This document shows positions 34,818 through 43,377 of a stretch of 64,000 nt of DNA, in pieces. A program made the translations under genes and the position numbers. The notes under the pieces were generated by a model. The model ran no database searches and was not told where the DNA came from. It saw only the letters and a program-made list of their open reading frames with translations. Within the stretch, counting starts at the first letter, position 1; each line of letters begins with the position of its first letter. Source of the stretch: JBFLYO01 sp040756745 (GTDB lineage: Bacteria; Bacteroidota; Ignavibacteria; UBA10030; UBA6906); the NCBI GenBank assembly GCA_040756745.1, contig JBFLYO010000008.1, forward strand, positions 1-64,000, written 5' to 3'.

Positions 34818-36530
34818 ATGGCCCACGCACCGGTTCTTAACACCGTCCCCGCCATCACGTCCATTCAGGACATGATGCTTCGTTCGGCGCGCCTCTACGG
34901 CGAGAAGATCGCGCTCGAAGACCTGAAAGACACCCCCATCCCCCACCTCACCTATGCGTCGCTTCTCAGGCATATCCTGAAGTTCGGCGCGGCGCTGCAC
35001 GCGCTCGGGCTGAAGGAGCGCGCCCACATCGCGGTCATCGGCGAGAACAGGGTGCAGTGGTCGCTCTCCTTCCTCACTGGCATGTGCTTCAACTACGTCG
35101 TCGTGCCGGTGGACAGGAACCTGCCGACCAATGACGTGCTGAACATCCTGCACGAGTCGGACGCCAATGCCGTGATCTATTCCGACACCTTCGAGCCGAC
35201 CTTCCGCGACCTCCGTTCATCGCTCCGCAAGCTCAAGGTGTACATCAACATGGATCTCCCCGCCGCAAAGGACCGGACGGAGTCGATGACACAGCTTCTT
35301 GAACGGACCGATCCCTGGCCGGTGGACCGACTCCCCGTCGTCGATCCCGGCGACGTCGCGGAGATCATCTACACCTCCGGATCCCTCGGCCGTGCAAAGG
35401 GAGTCATGCTCAGCCAGGCCAACCTTGTGGCAAACCTGATGGCTATGGTCAAAATGATGGCGATCAAGCCGGAGGACAGGTTCCTTTGCGTTCTTCCGAT
35501 CCATCATACGTATGCTTGCACGTGCGGGTTCCTCTGTCCCATGTACACGGGCGCCTCCGTGCATTTTGCCCAGTCCCTCAAGACCATCGTGGACGACCTG
35601 CAGCGCGTGCATGCGACGATGCTGCTGTCGGTCCCGCTTATGTACGACAAGATGTTCAAGCGGGTCTACAAGTCGATCAACGAGAAGAAGCTCACCTCGC
35701 TCCTCATCGGCCCGCTGATCAAGGCGGGCACGGTGGCGGAGCGCTTCGGGTGGAAGAGCTTCCGCAGACAGGTCTTCAAGGAAATTCACGAGCGGTTCGG
35801 CGGCTCGATCCGATGCTTCATCACCGGCGGAGCAGCGCAGGATCCCCTTGTAGCGAAGGGCCTGCAGGAGTTCGGGTTTACCTTCGTGCAGGGATACGGT
35901 TTGACCGAGACCTCCCCCATCCTGACCCTCAACCAGATCGGCAATGCCAAGGACGATTCGGCGGGCCAGGCGCTCCCCGGCGTCACCCTCAGGATCAACA
36001 ACCCCGACCACAACGGCGTCGGCGAGATCTGGGCGCGCGGGGCCAATATCATGCTCGGCTACTACAAGAACGAGCAGGCCACCCGGGAGACGTTCGAAGA
36101 TGGATGGTTCAAGACAGGCGATCTGGGGAGCATCGATGAGGAAGGCTTCCTCCATATCGCGGGGAGGAAGAAGAATGTGATCATCTCGAAGAGCGGGGAG
36201 AATGTGTATCCGGAAGAGCTGGAGGACCTGCTGAACAGGAGCCCCTTCGTCATGGAATCGCTCGTGTACGGCGAGGCCGACGCAAAGCACGACGAGGTCA
36301 TCGCAGCGCAGGTTGTGGTCGATGCCGAGGCGTTCATCGAACTTGCCGAGACGCGCGGGAAACAAATCACCGATGAACTGATGAAGAGCGTGGTTGCCGA
36401 AGAGATCGCGCAGGTAAACAAGCAGGTTCCGCCGTTCAAACAGATCCGGAAATTCACCATCCGCGACCGTGAATTCGAGAAAACCACGACGCAGAAAGTC
36501 AAACGGTTCCTGGTCCAGAAGACGAATTGA
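34818..36530 (+). CDS. Long-chain acyl-CoA synthetase (AMP-binding)
   Basis: 570 aa adenylate-forming ligase. The P-loop-like YTSGSLGRAKGVML (usual TSGTTGxPKG, with variations), YGLTETSP, and the hinge/ATP motif DGWFKTGDLG are visible, as is the C-terminal Lys region EKTTTQKVKRF. It activates a fatty acid to acyl-CoA. The Gly-Leu-Gly-Arg-Ala variation in the P-loop is unusual but typical of this subgroup. ATG at 34818 gives the family's normal start. It is 25 bp after the fumarase gene. Confidence 0.9.
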   Translation: MAHAPVLNTVPAITSIQDMMLRSARLYGEKIALEDLKDTPIPHLTYASLLRHILKFGAALHALGLKERAHIAVIGENRVQWSLSFLTGMCFNYVVVPVDRNLPTNDVLNILHESDANAVIYSDTFEPTFRDLRSSLRKLKVYINMDLPAAKDRTESMTQLLERTDPWPVDRLPVVDPGDVAEIIYTSGSLGRAKGVMLSQANLVANLMAMVKMMAIKPEDRFLCVLPIHHTYACTCGFLCPMYTGASVHFAQSLKTIVDDLQRVHATMLLSVPLMYDKMFKRVYKSINEKKLTSLLIGPLIKAGTVAERFGWKSFRRQVFKEIHERFGGSIRCFITGGAAQDPLVAKGLQEFGFTFVQGYGLTETSPILTLNQIGNAKDDSAGQALPGVTLRINNPDHNGVGEIWARGANIMLGYYKNEQATRETFEDGWFKTGDLGSIDEEGFLHIAGRKKNVIISKSGENVYPEELEDLLNRSPFVMESLVYGEADAKHDEVIAAQVVVDAEAFIELAETRGKQITDELMKSVVAEEIAQVNKQVPPFKQIRKFTIRDREFEKTTTQKVKRFLVQKTN

Positions 36531-36543
36531 AGCGGGGGATGCG

Positions 36544-36768
36544 ATGGACATCGTGAAGATCAAGAATTTTCCCGACCGACTGTACGCCGAGCGGGCGCGA
36601 CAGAGCCTCGATGCCGAAGGGATTCCTTCGATGATCCAATCGATTGATGCGGGATTCCTCGGCGCCGGAGGGGCCATGGGCCTCCCGCAGGGGGCCGATC
36701 TCTACGTGCCGGCGGAACACGCCGAGCGAGCCAGGGAGATCCTGAACGAGCTCTTCAACGGGGTGTGA
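36544..36768 (+). CDS. DUF2007-type small protein
   Basis: 74 aa. It matches the DUF2007 pattern: IVKIKNFPDRLYAERARQSL, then GIPSMIQSIDAG and LYVPAEHAERAREIL. The family is described as putative signal-transducing proteins but has no defined function. The start codon is 13 bp after the acyl-CoA ligase stop, so they are likely co-transcribed. Confidence 0.8.
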   Translation: MDIVKIKNFPDRLYAERARQSLDAEGIPSMIQSIDAGFLGAGGAMGLPQGADLYVPAEHAERAREILNELFNGV

Positions 36769-36790
36769 CGCATTTCTCCACTTCTTTTCA

Positions 36791-36819
36791 TTGCTTCTCA
36801 GACTCCCGGTTGGTACATT
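36791..36819 (+). promoter_or_regulatory. Candidate promoter for the FKBP gene
   Basis: TTGCTT, 17 bp, TACATT; 30 bp before the start codon. Confidence 0.55.
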
Positions 36820-36849
36820 AGCAATTCATTTTCCACGAAAGGGACAGGG

Positions 36850-37542
36850 ATGAAAATGTTCATCGCCGCAGCGCTGATCGCAACGATGCTCGGATGTCAA
36901 TCCACAGGGGAGAAGAATGTGAAACTCGAAACGAAGCAGGACAAACTCAGCTACAGCATCGGGATGAACATCGGGAAGAACCTGCGACGTGACTCCATCG
37001 CCATCACGCCGGACGTGTTTTTGCGCGGCGTGCTGGATGCGGGGGCTGACAGCGCGAAGCGGCTGATGACCGACCAGCAGGTGCAGGAATCGATCATGGA
37101 GTTCCAGCAGGAGTTGCGGGAACGCCAGACGGCAAGCGCTCATGCCCTCGGTGAGAAGAACGCCCACGACGGTCAGGCCTTCCTCGCGGAGAACGCGAAA
37201 AAGCCGGGCGTCGTTACCCTCCCGAGCGGCCTGCAATACAAGGTCATTAAGGAGGGAACCGGGAAGAGCCCCAAGCTCACGTCCACGGTCACGATACACT
37301 ACGCGGGGCGCCTTTTGGACGGGACAGAGTTCGACAGCTCGCGCAAGCGGAATGAGCCGACGACGTATCCCTGCAACGGGTTTATCAAGGGGTGGACCGA
37401 AGCGCTCCAGTTGATGAAGGAAGGGTCGACGTGGGAACTCTACATTCCCTCGGACCTTGCGTACGGCGAGAGCGGGGCCGGGAGCGTGATTCCGCCGAAC
37501 TCGACACTGATCTTCGACGTGGAACTGCTGGCGGTGAAGTAA
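36850..37542 (+). CDS. FKBP-type peptidyl-prolyl isomerase lipoprotein (Mip/FkpA-like)
   Basis: 230 aa. Lipobox MLGC near residue 16. Residues ~28-110 are the helical N-domain used for dimerisation in Mip-type proteins (KLSYSIGMNIGKNL). Residues ~118-230 are an FKBP domain with SGLQYKVIKEGTG, VTIHYAGRLLDGTEFDSS, and PSDLAYGESGAGSVIPPNSTL. It folds periplasmic or outer-membrane proteins. It is anchored by lipid rather than free in the periplasm. Confidence 0.92.
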   Translation: MKMFIAAALIATMLGCQSTGEKNVKLETKQDKLSYSIGMNIGKNLRRDSIAITPDVFLRGVLDAGADSAKRLMTDQQVQESIMEFQQELRERQTASAHALGEKNAHDGQAFLAENAKKPGVVTLPSGLQYKVIKEGTGKSPKLTSTVTIHYAGRLLDGTEFDSSRKRNEPTTYPCNGFIKGWTEALQLMKEGSTWELYIPSDLAYGESGAGSVIPPNSTLIFDVELLAVK

Positions 37543-37587
37543 CGTTGACCGAATCTCGACGCATTATGCCGAAAGGGGCGTTGCACT

Positions 37588-38079
37588 ATGATCAGTAAGG
37601 CTCTTCAAGACGCGATCAACGAACAGATCAAACACGAGATCAATTCGGCCTATCTGTACCTGGGCATGTCGATGCACGCCCATGCCATCAACCTTCCGGG
37701 AGTTGCGTCCTGGCTCAGGGTCCAGTGGCAGGAGGAACTCGGTCATGCGATGAAACTCGCGGGCATGATCCTCGACCGCGGCGGACGCGTGACCCTGCAG
37801 GCGGTCGAGAAGCCGCCCGCGGAATTCAAATCTCCTCTCGACATCTTTCAACAGGTCCTGGCGCACGAACAGAAAGTCACGTCGCTCATTAACAAGCTGT
37901 ACGAGACGGCCCTAAAGGAAAGCGACTATGCCGTTCAGGCGGAACTGCAGTGGTTCCTCACGGAGCAGGTCGAAGAAGAAAAAAGCGCTGCCGGGATCAT
38001 CGAACAGCTGAAGATGATCGGCGATAGCGGGACGCCGCTGTTGATGCTCGACCGCCAGCTCGCAGCCCGCGGGGCATGA
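37588..38079 (+). CDS. ftnA: Ferritin (non-haem)
   Basis: 163 aa four-helix bundle. Ferroxidase ligands are visible: Glu in INEQIKHEINSAYLYL, the Glu/His in QWQEELGHAMKL, and Glu residues in FLTEQVEEEKSA. It stores iron in the cytoplasm as a 24-mer. The stop codon overlaps the transporter start by 4 bp (ATGA). Confidence 0.93.
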   Translation: MISKALQDAINEQIKHEINSAYLYLGMSMHAHAINLPGVASWLRVQWQEELGHAMKLAGMILDRGGRVTLQAVEKPPAEFKSPLDIFQQVLAHEQKVTSLINKLYETALKESDYAVQAELQWFLTEQVEEEKSAAGIIEQLKMIGDSGTPLLMLDRQLAARGA

Positions 38080-39386
38080 CGTCTACCACATGGAGGTTTC
38101 CCCGCGCCTTCTGGACGGCGAACGCGGTTGAACTGTGTGAACGCGCGGCCTACTACGCGGTCTTCATAGCAATCACGATCTACCTGACGAACGTCGTCGG
38201 GTACGACGATATCTGGGCTGCCTGGATCGGCGGGATCTTCTCGGCGGGGCTTTACCTGCTCCCCACCTTCACGGGGGCAGCCGCCGACCGGATGGGGTTT
38301 CGCAACGCTATCATCCTCGCCTTCGCACTTCTCTCCATCGGCTACTTTGCGCTCGGCTTTCTCCCGTACAAGACCACCGTTCCGCCGGCCATCGTCATCC
38401 TGATGCTCGGCGGTTCGTTTATCAAGTCGATTATCACCGGGACCGTCGCCAAGACCACCGACGCCGTGAACCGCGCACGTGCCTACTCGATCTTCTACGG
38501 CATCGTGAACGTCGGGTCATTCACGGGTAAGACGTTCGCCTACCCCCTCCGCATCTCCCTCGGCCTTGTCTGGGTCAATTACTTCGCTGCAGCGATGACG
38601 CTGATCGCCCTCATCGTCGTCGTGTTCTTTTACCGGAGCGCAGCCGTAGGGGGGGAAGCCAAGTCCGTGAGGGAAGCCTGGCAGGGCCTGGTGCGCGTGG
38701 TGACGAACCCCCGGCTCGTCACGCTGATCCTCATTGTCACCGGCTTCTGGATCATCCAACACCAGCTGTACGCGACGATGCCGAAGTACGTTCTGCGGAC
38801 GGTGGGGAACCATGCCGCGCCCGAGTGGATCGCGAACGTCAATCCCCTGGTGGTGGTACTCTCGGTCGTCCTGATCACGCAGCTCATGCGGAGAGCAAAA
38901 GCGCTGACCTCCATGTCGGTCGGTATGCTGCTGATGCCCTTTTCAGCGCTGTGCATGGCATCCAGCCCGATCCTCACCGCAGTCACGGGGGAATCGGTCT
39001 CCATCGCGGGGGTCGTTGCGCTCCATCCGATCACGGTCATGATGATCGTCGGGATCGTCTTCCAGGGGCTGGCCGAGTGCTTTATTTCGCCCCGGTACCT
39101 TGAGTTCTTTTCTCTCCAATCGCCCAAAGGGGAAGAGGGCCTGTATCTTGGCTTCGCTCATCTCCATTCGTTCCTCGCTTCGCTCCTGGGATTCGGCATC
39201 TCCGGATACCTGCTCAATGCCTACTGTCCCGATCCGCGAACACTGACGGCGGACCAGGCGCTGCACGCGTACGACCGCGCTTACGTGATCTGGTACTACT
39301 TTGCCGTAATCGGGTTGATTGCGGCGGCGGCGCTTATCATGTATGGAAGAGTCACGCGACGGAGGGACACGGCCGCGGTCGGATAG
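38076..39386 (+). CDS. POT/MFS-type transporter
   Basis: 436 aa with about 12 membrane helices. The N-terminal FWTANAVELCERAAYYAVF matches the peptide-transporter (POT) E-x-x-E-R-type motif in variant form. GGAFADRMGFRN-like text appears as GAAADRMGFRNAI between helices 2 and 3. A POT family member exporting or importing small peptides with protons is most likely; another MFS substrate is possible. It overlaps the ferritin stop by 4 bp. Confidence 0.8.
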   Translation: MTSTTWRFPRAFWTANAVELCERAAYYAVFIAITIYLTNVVGYDDIWAAWIGGIFSAGLYLLPTFTGAAADRMGFRNAIILAFALLSIGYFALGFLPYKTTVPPAIVILMLGGSFIKSIITGTVAKTTDAVNRARAYSIFYGIVNVGSFTGKTFAYPLRISLGLVWVNYFAAAMTLIALIVVVFFYRSAAVGGEAKSVREAWQGLVRVVTNPRLVTLILIVTGFWIIQHQLYATMPKYVLRTVGNHAAPEWIANVNPLVVVLSVVLITQLMRRAKALTSMSVGMLLMPFSALCMASSPILTAVTGESVSIAGVVALHPITVMMIVGIVFQGLAECFISPRYLEFFSLQSPKGEEGLYLGFAHLHSFLASLLGFGISGYLLNAYCPDPRTLTADQALHAYDRAYVIWYYFAVIGLIAAAALIMYGRVTRRRDTAAVG

Positions 39387-39418
39387 GACGACGGCCGGGA
39401 ATCTGCGCCGGGGTTGCG

Positions 39419-41398
39419 CTACCTCAGGAGCAGCATCGTCTTCGCCCGCGCGAAGTCGTCTGCGACAAGGCGGTATATGTAGACTCCCGAGGCCACCCTC
39501 CTGCCGGCGTCATCGACTCCGTCCCAGGGCACCGTATACGATCCGGCCTCCATCCGCCCCCTGACCAACAGGGACACTTCCCTCCCCAGAAGGTCGTAGA
39601 CAGCAAGGGTGACATCTGTGCGTCGCGGGAGTGAGAACGCAATCGAGGTCCCCGGATTGAACGGGTTCGGGAAATTCTGAGCCAGCGCAAAGGCCGCCGG
39701 GAGCCGGCCGGGGGGATTGGGGTCTCTGAGAATCCAGAGATCGGGATCGAGCGTGACGGATGTCGGCTTGAAGGGGATGCGCAGGGTAAACGACTCTCCT
39801 GAGCGGGTATGCATGACGGCGATGGTGGTGTCGTTCGTCCCATCCGAGAGCCCGATGTCCACCGGCATCGTGAAGAAGGCAGGTCTTCGCCCGGTGACCG
39901 TCTGACCGATGTCCAGGGTGACATCGTGTGCCGTCCCCGCCCCTGCAACAGTCCAATCAAGCGTATAACGCGGATACCCTTCGCCGTATACCCACTCATC
40001 GAAGAAATAGGCGAGCGATTTCCCTGATACTCCTTCGCACACGCTCTGGAACCCTTCGGTCGTGGCGCTTCCGTACCGGAACCGCGGGTCGGCTGCGTAC
40101 GCGCGCAACGCGGCGAAGAAGGTCGAATCCCCCAACACACGCCTGAGCATGTGCAGCACCCATGCGCCTCTGGCGTACACACGGTCGAACGCGAACAGCG
40201 ATGCAACGCTGCTCGTATCCTCCACGTAGAGCGTCCCCTCGGCGCGGAGCGCCGGGCTCATCATGTCGCGGAGATGGGCCCGGTATTCCTGTTCGCCATG
40301 CTTGATCTCCCCCCAGAGCGTTTCGCAGTATGTGGCAAACCCCTCGTTCAACCAGAGGCTCGGCCAGTTCGCGCAGGTGATCATGTCGCCGAACCACTGA
40401 TGCGCCAGTTCGTGCGCGATAGTGTACTCCGCGAAGTTTGATGTGGAGGTCATCGTCTGATGCTCCATTGCCCCCCCCCAGCCGAACTGTGCGTGACCGT
40501 ATTTCTCCCTCACGAACGGATACAGCCCGAACAGGTCCGAAAACACCTGGAGCATCTCCACCGTTGATCGCAGGGCAGGCCGCGCAGTGGCGAGGCTTTG
40601 CGGCAGGACATAATTGAGCACAGGCATCGAGTCGGTCGGGCTGTACCTGAACCAGTCGGTGAACTCCTCGTAGTTGCTCACCGCGATGGACACCAGGTAG
40701 GGGGCGATCGGATAGCGTTCCGACCAATGGAACGTCTGTGTGCCGCCTCCGTTGATCTGAACGCCGACCAGCCGTCCGTTCGATCCCGCCTTCAGGTTCG
40801 CGGGGCATGTGATACGGATGTCGACCGAGTCTGCCTTGTCCTGCGTATTGTCCTTGCAGGGCCACCACTCGTGCGCGCCGTACGGCTCGCTCAGAGACCA
40901 TATCCAGGGGACGCCGTTCTGCGATGTGAAGAGGAAGCTGCCGAACCCGCTGACCGCCGGGGTTCCCTGATAGAACACTTCAACGGTGAACAGTTCGTTC
41001 GCCGGGTAGATCCGGTCCAGCGTGATTCCCATGCCGAAGGGGTATTGCACAAAGGAGAGAGGAACTCCGCCGGCGCGCACGGAATCCACACGCATCCCCC
41101 CGTTGAGGTCGAGCGTGAGGTTCCTCAGCGTATCGCTCAGGGAACGGGCGCTGACCGTTACCCCTCCTCGCAGCAACGGCGGGGAAGGGCGGAGAATCAG
41201 GTCGAGCCCATAGTACGTGACGTCGATGTTCTTGTCTGCATACGCCCCTTCGATTCGCACGGAACGCAGCGCCGCAACCTGCTTCTCCGCACAGGCGGAG
41301 CGCACGATGGCAGTTTCCCGCTGGAAGGGCTGTTGTGTGACGGCCTGAGCCGTGGGGAGCGAGAGCATCGACAGCAGCCATGCGACGTTGCGCTTCAT
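39419..41398 (-). CDS. Secreted M1-family aminopeptidase with T9SS sorting domain
   Basis: 659 aa. Signal peptide (NVAWLLSMLSLPTAQA). An M1 N-terminal beta domain leads to the zinc motif HELAHQWFGD with the downstream Glu in LNEGFATY. The exopeptidase GxMEN motif appears as GGAMEHQT. The C-terminal ~90 residues are a type IX sorting domain (NFPNPFNPGTSIAFSLPRR, YDLLGREVSLLV, GVYIYRLVA). The start at 41398 begins the signal peptide; the upstream ATG at 41446 adds 16 residues. GxMEH instead of GxMEN is a variation at the substrate-binding site. Confidence 0.9.
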   Translation of the reverse strand: MKRNVAWLLSMLSLPTAQAVTQQPFQRETAIVRSACAEKQVAALRSVRIEGAYADKNIDVTYYGLDLILRPSPPLLRGGVTVSARSLSDTLRNLTLDLNGGMRVDSVRAGGVPLSFVQYPFGMGITLDRIYPANELFTVEVFYQGTPAVSGFGSFLFTSQNGVPWIWSLSEPYGAHEWWPCKDNTQDKADSVDIRITCPANLKAGSNGRLVGVQINGGGTQTFHWSERYPIAPYLVSIAVSNYEEFTDWFRYSPTDSMPVLNYVLPQSLATARPALRSTVEMLQVFSDLFGLYPFVREKYGHAQFGWGGAMEHQTMTSTSNFAEYTIAHELAHQWFGDMITCANWPSLWLNEGFATYCETLWGEIKHGEQEYRAHLRDMMSPALRAEGTLYVEDTSSVASLFAFDRVYARGAWVLHMLRRVLGDSTFFAALRAYAADPRFRYGSATTEGFQSVCEGVSGKSLAYFFDEWVYGEGYPRYTLDWTVAGAGTAHDVTLDIGQTVTGRRPAFFTMPVDIGLSDGTNDTTIAVMHTRSGESFTLRIPFKPTSVTLDPDLWILRDPNPPGRLPAAFALAQNFPNPFNPGTSIAFSLPRRTDVTLAVYDLLGREVSLLVRGRMEAGSYTVPWDGVDDAGRRVASGVYIYRLVADDFARAKTMLLLR

Positions 41399-41403
41399 GA
41401 CCG

Positions 41404-41432
41404 AAGATAGCGAAGTAGGGACGCAGCTGCAA
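41404..41432 (-). promoter_or_regulatory. Candidate promoter for the M1 aminopeptidase
   Basis: Read on the minus strand: TTGCAG, 17 bp, TATCTT, just before the start codon. The short leader (5 bp after the -10) means the transcript would be almost leaderless. Confidence 0.4.
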
Positions 41433-41458
41433 GAATACAGCTTCACGATTCCCTCCCC

Positions 41459-41487
41459 TTGCCTCTGTCGACTTCACAAAGTATCTT
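41459..41487 (+). promoter_or_regulatory. Candidate promoter for the Gfo/Idh oxidoreductase
   Basis: TTGCCT, 17 bp, TATCTT; 35 bp before the start codon. It is divergent from the aminopeptidase promoter. Confidence 0.5.
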
Positions 41488-41522
41488 GGAGCGTCTCGGA
41501 CGAACAATCCCTCAGGAATTCC

Positions 41523-42530
41523 ATGAGTGTTGGCGAGCAGCGGACGATCCGATACGGCATCACGGGGTTCGGCCGCTTCGCGGAACGGGCGATCGCCCCC
41601 GCGATCCGCAATGCACAGAACTCTGCGCTGGTAGCATTGCAGAAGCGGTCGGCGGAGGCGGCGCGCCGCAAGGCGGATGAGTGTGCGGTCCCCCTTGCCT
41701 TTGCGACGGTCGAAGATCTGGTACGCCACCCCGATGTGGATGCCGTGTTCATTGCATCGGCGAACGCCGCTCACTGCCCGGAAACGGTGGCGGCCGCGGA
41801 AGCGGGGAAGCACGTCATCGTGGAAAAACCGATGGCTCTCTCCGCCAGGGAGGCAGAGCAGATGATTGTAGCCTGCACGCAAAACAATGTCAGGTTGATG
41901 GTCGGCCACATGGTCCGCCTGTCGCCGCTGGTCAGACGGATGCGGGAGATCATTGCCGCGGGCAAGATCGGCATCGTGAAGGCAGTGCGGGCGGATTTCA
42001 TGTACGACGCGCGCATCAGCCCGAGGACCTGGCTCCTGGACAGGAAAGTGGCGGGGGGCGGGCCCGTCTTTGATGTAGGGGTTCATTGTCTCGATACCCT
42101 CCGCTTTCTGCTGGATGACGAGCCGGTGGTCGTCGCCTCGGCTCTCTCGCCGCCGCCGGGTGAAGACTCTACGGAAGAAACGGCCTCTCTCAGTCTGCGC
42201 TTCTCGCGCGGAGTCGTGGGCACGGTATTCTGCTCGTACACCGCGCCGTTTCGGCGTACGTTTCTTGAAGTCATCGGGACGGAGGGGGTCGTGTCAATGG
42301 CGGACTTCACCACGGTCGACCACCTGGGCAGGCTAACGCTCACCAGAGGGAAGGGAGGTGTGCCGGGCGCGACGACGGTCGAAGATGTCATGGTGCCGAA
42401 CCTGTATGTCGAGGAAGTATCGCTTTTCACCCGCTGGATCCTTGGAGGTCCGGAGCCGGAGATCAACGGCGTCAACGGACTGAGGAACCAGGAACTCATT
42501 GACCAGGCGCTCGCCGGCTGGGTCGCCTGA
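41523..42530 (+). CDS. Gfo/Idh/MocA-family oxidoreductase
   Basis: 335 aa. N-terminal Rossmann fold with GITGFGRFAERAIAP, the EKPMALS motif (catalytic Lys), and the C-terminal DVGVHCLDTLRFLL with the conserved His. It oxidises or reduces a sugar, inositol or related alcohol with NAD(P). The substrate cannot be told, and no sugar genes are adjacent. Confidence 0.88.
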   Translation: MSVGEQRTIRYGITGFGRFAERAIAPAIRNAQNSALVALQKRSAEAARRKADECAVPLAFATVEDLVRHPDVDAVFIASANAAHCPETVAAAEAGKHVIVEKPMALSAREAEQMIVACTQNNVRLMVGHMVRLSPLVRRMREIIAAGKIGIVKAVRADFMYDARISPRTWLLDRKVAGGGPVFDVGVHCLDTLRFLLDDEPVVVASALSPPPGEDSTEETASLSLRFSRGVVGTVFCSYTAPFRRTFLEVIGTEGVVSMADFTTVDHLGRLTLTRGKGGVPGATTVEDVMVPNLYVEEVSLFTRWILGGPEPEINGVNGLRNQELIDQALAGWVA

Positions 42531-42560
42531 ACACACGTTCACACACTTCCGGAGGTACCC

Positions 42561-43142
42561 ATGAAACACATTATCGTGGCGGGGATGGTCGGCGGGGTGA
42601 TCCTCTTCCTCTGGGGAGCGATTGCCTGGATGGTCCTTCCACTCCACGACTCCGCACTGAAGACAATCACCAACGAGGAGGCGGTCATCGCTGCCATGAA
42701 GTCGGGGATGAACGCGAAAGCGGTGTATACGTTCCCCGCCATGCCAAGGCCCGAGGGAACCCCTGCGGAACAGGACGCCGCACGCGAGGCGTGGATGAAA
42801 AAATATGAGGCCGGCCCGACGGGGATGGTCATCTTTGATCCGGATGGCACCTCGCCGATGATGCCGACCCAGATGGTGGTCGGCTTGATCAACAGCATTC
42901 TTGCGGCCATGATTGCTGCGTGGCTACTCTCGCGCAGTACCGCTGCCGGCTCCGGATATATTGCCCGGGTCTCGTTCTGCGGCGCACTGGGGATCTTCGC
43001 CTCTCTTGTCACCCATACCGTCAACTGGAACTGGATGGGATATCCTCTCGATTACACCACGGGCCTCATTGCGGACAGCGTGGTGGGATGGGTGCTGGCG
43101 GGACTCGGGATCGGAAAAGTGATTCCTGGAACGGCTACCTAG
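42561..43142 (+). CDS. Small membrane protein of unknown function
   Basis: 193 aa with about four membrane helices: one at the N-terminus (IIVAGMVGGVILFLWGAIAWM), two near 110-160, and one near the C-terminus. A ~75-residue loop after the first helix (KTITNEEAVIAAMKSG) is extracytoplasmic or cytoplasmic. I recognise no named family. GGAGG lies before the ATG. It is 30 bp after the oxidoreductase gene. Confidence 0.7.
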   Translation: MKHIIVAGMVGGVILFLWGAIAWMVLPLHDSALKTITNEEAVIAAMKSGMNAKAVYTFPAMPRPEGTPAEQDAAREAWMKKYEAGPTGMVIFDPDGTSPMMPTQMVVGLINSILAAMIAAWLLSRSTAAGSGYIARVSFCGALGIFASLVTHTVNWNWMGYPLDYTTGLIADSVVGWVLAGLGIGKVIPGTAT

Positions 43143-43199
43143 TTGACTTTGGGCGTTACCGTTCCTACGTTCCTGCTGCAGTCCACGCTGCGTCTCGGG

Positions 43200-43365
43200 T
43201 GTAACGGGGAGGCCGGAGGCGCGACCTGTATCCCCGGGAAAGGAGGTGATCCTCTCGTGGTACCGAATAGAGGAGCCTCCGGTGAGGCCTGGTAGCGCAT
43301 GCTTCCGGGGGCTCCCGGAATTCGAACGGGCCCCGTTCCGCCGTCTGCGGGACGGGGCCTTCGTG
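43200..43365 (+). ncRNA. Candidate structured RNA/leader with perfect anti-16S motif and 12-codon frame
   Basis: The 235 bp gap between two convergent genes is GC-rich and structured. AAAGGAGGTGATCC (43239-43252) is the exact complement of the 16S rRNA 3' end (GGATCACCTCCTTT). A GTG at 43257 opens a 12-codon frame (VVPNRGASGEAW, stop at 43293). The complementary segments GGAGGC/GCCTCC at 43215/43275, a hairpin TTCCGGG/CCCGGAA at 43303-43320, and a strong terminal hairpin follow. Read the other way, the RNA would carry an anti-SD copy. I do not recognise a named RNA family. Low-to-moderate confidence that it is a functional RNA. Confidence 0.45.
43329..43359. terminator. Terminator hairpin between convergent transcripts
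   Basis: 11-bp stem GGCCCCGTTCC / GGGACGGGGCC (one G-T pair) with a 9-nt loop, followed by TTCGTGTGTTC on the plus strand. It could serve either strand. Confidence 0.6.
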
Positions 43366-43377
43366 TGTTCATCTGCG

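Noticed and set aside
35217..36677. A 486-codon open frame opposite the acyl-CoA ligase
   Set aside because: Antisense to a well-conserved gene, with no family text.
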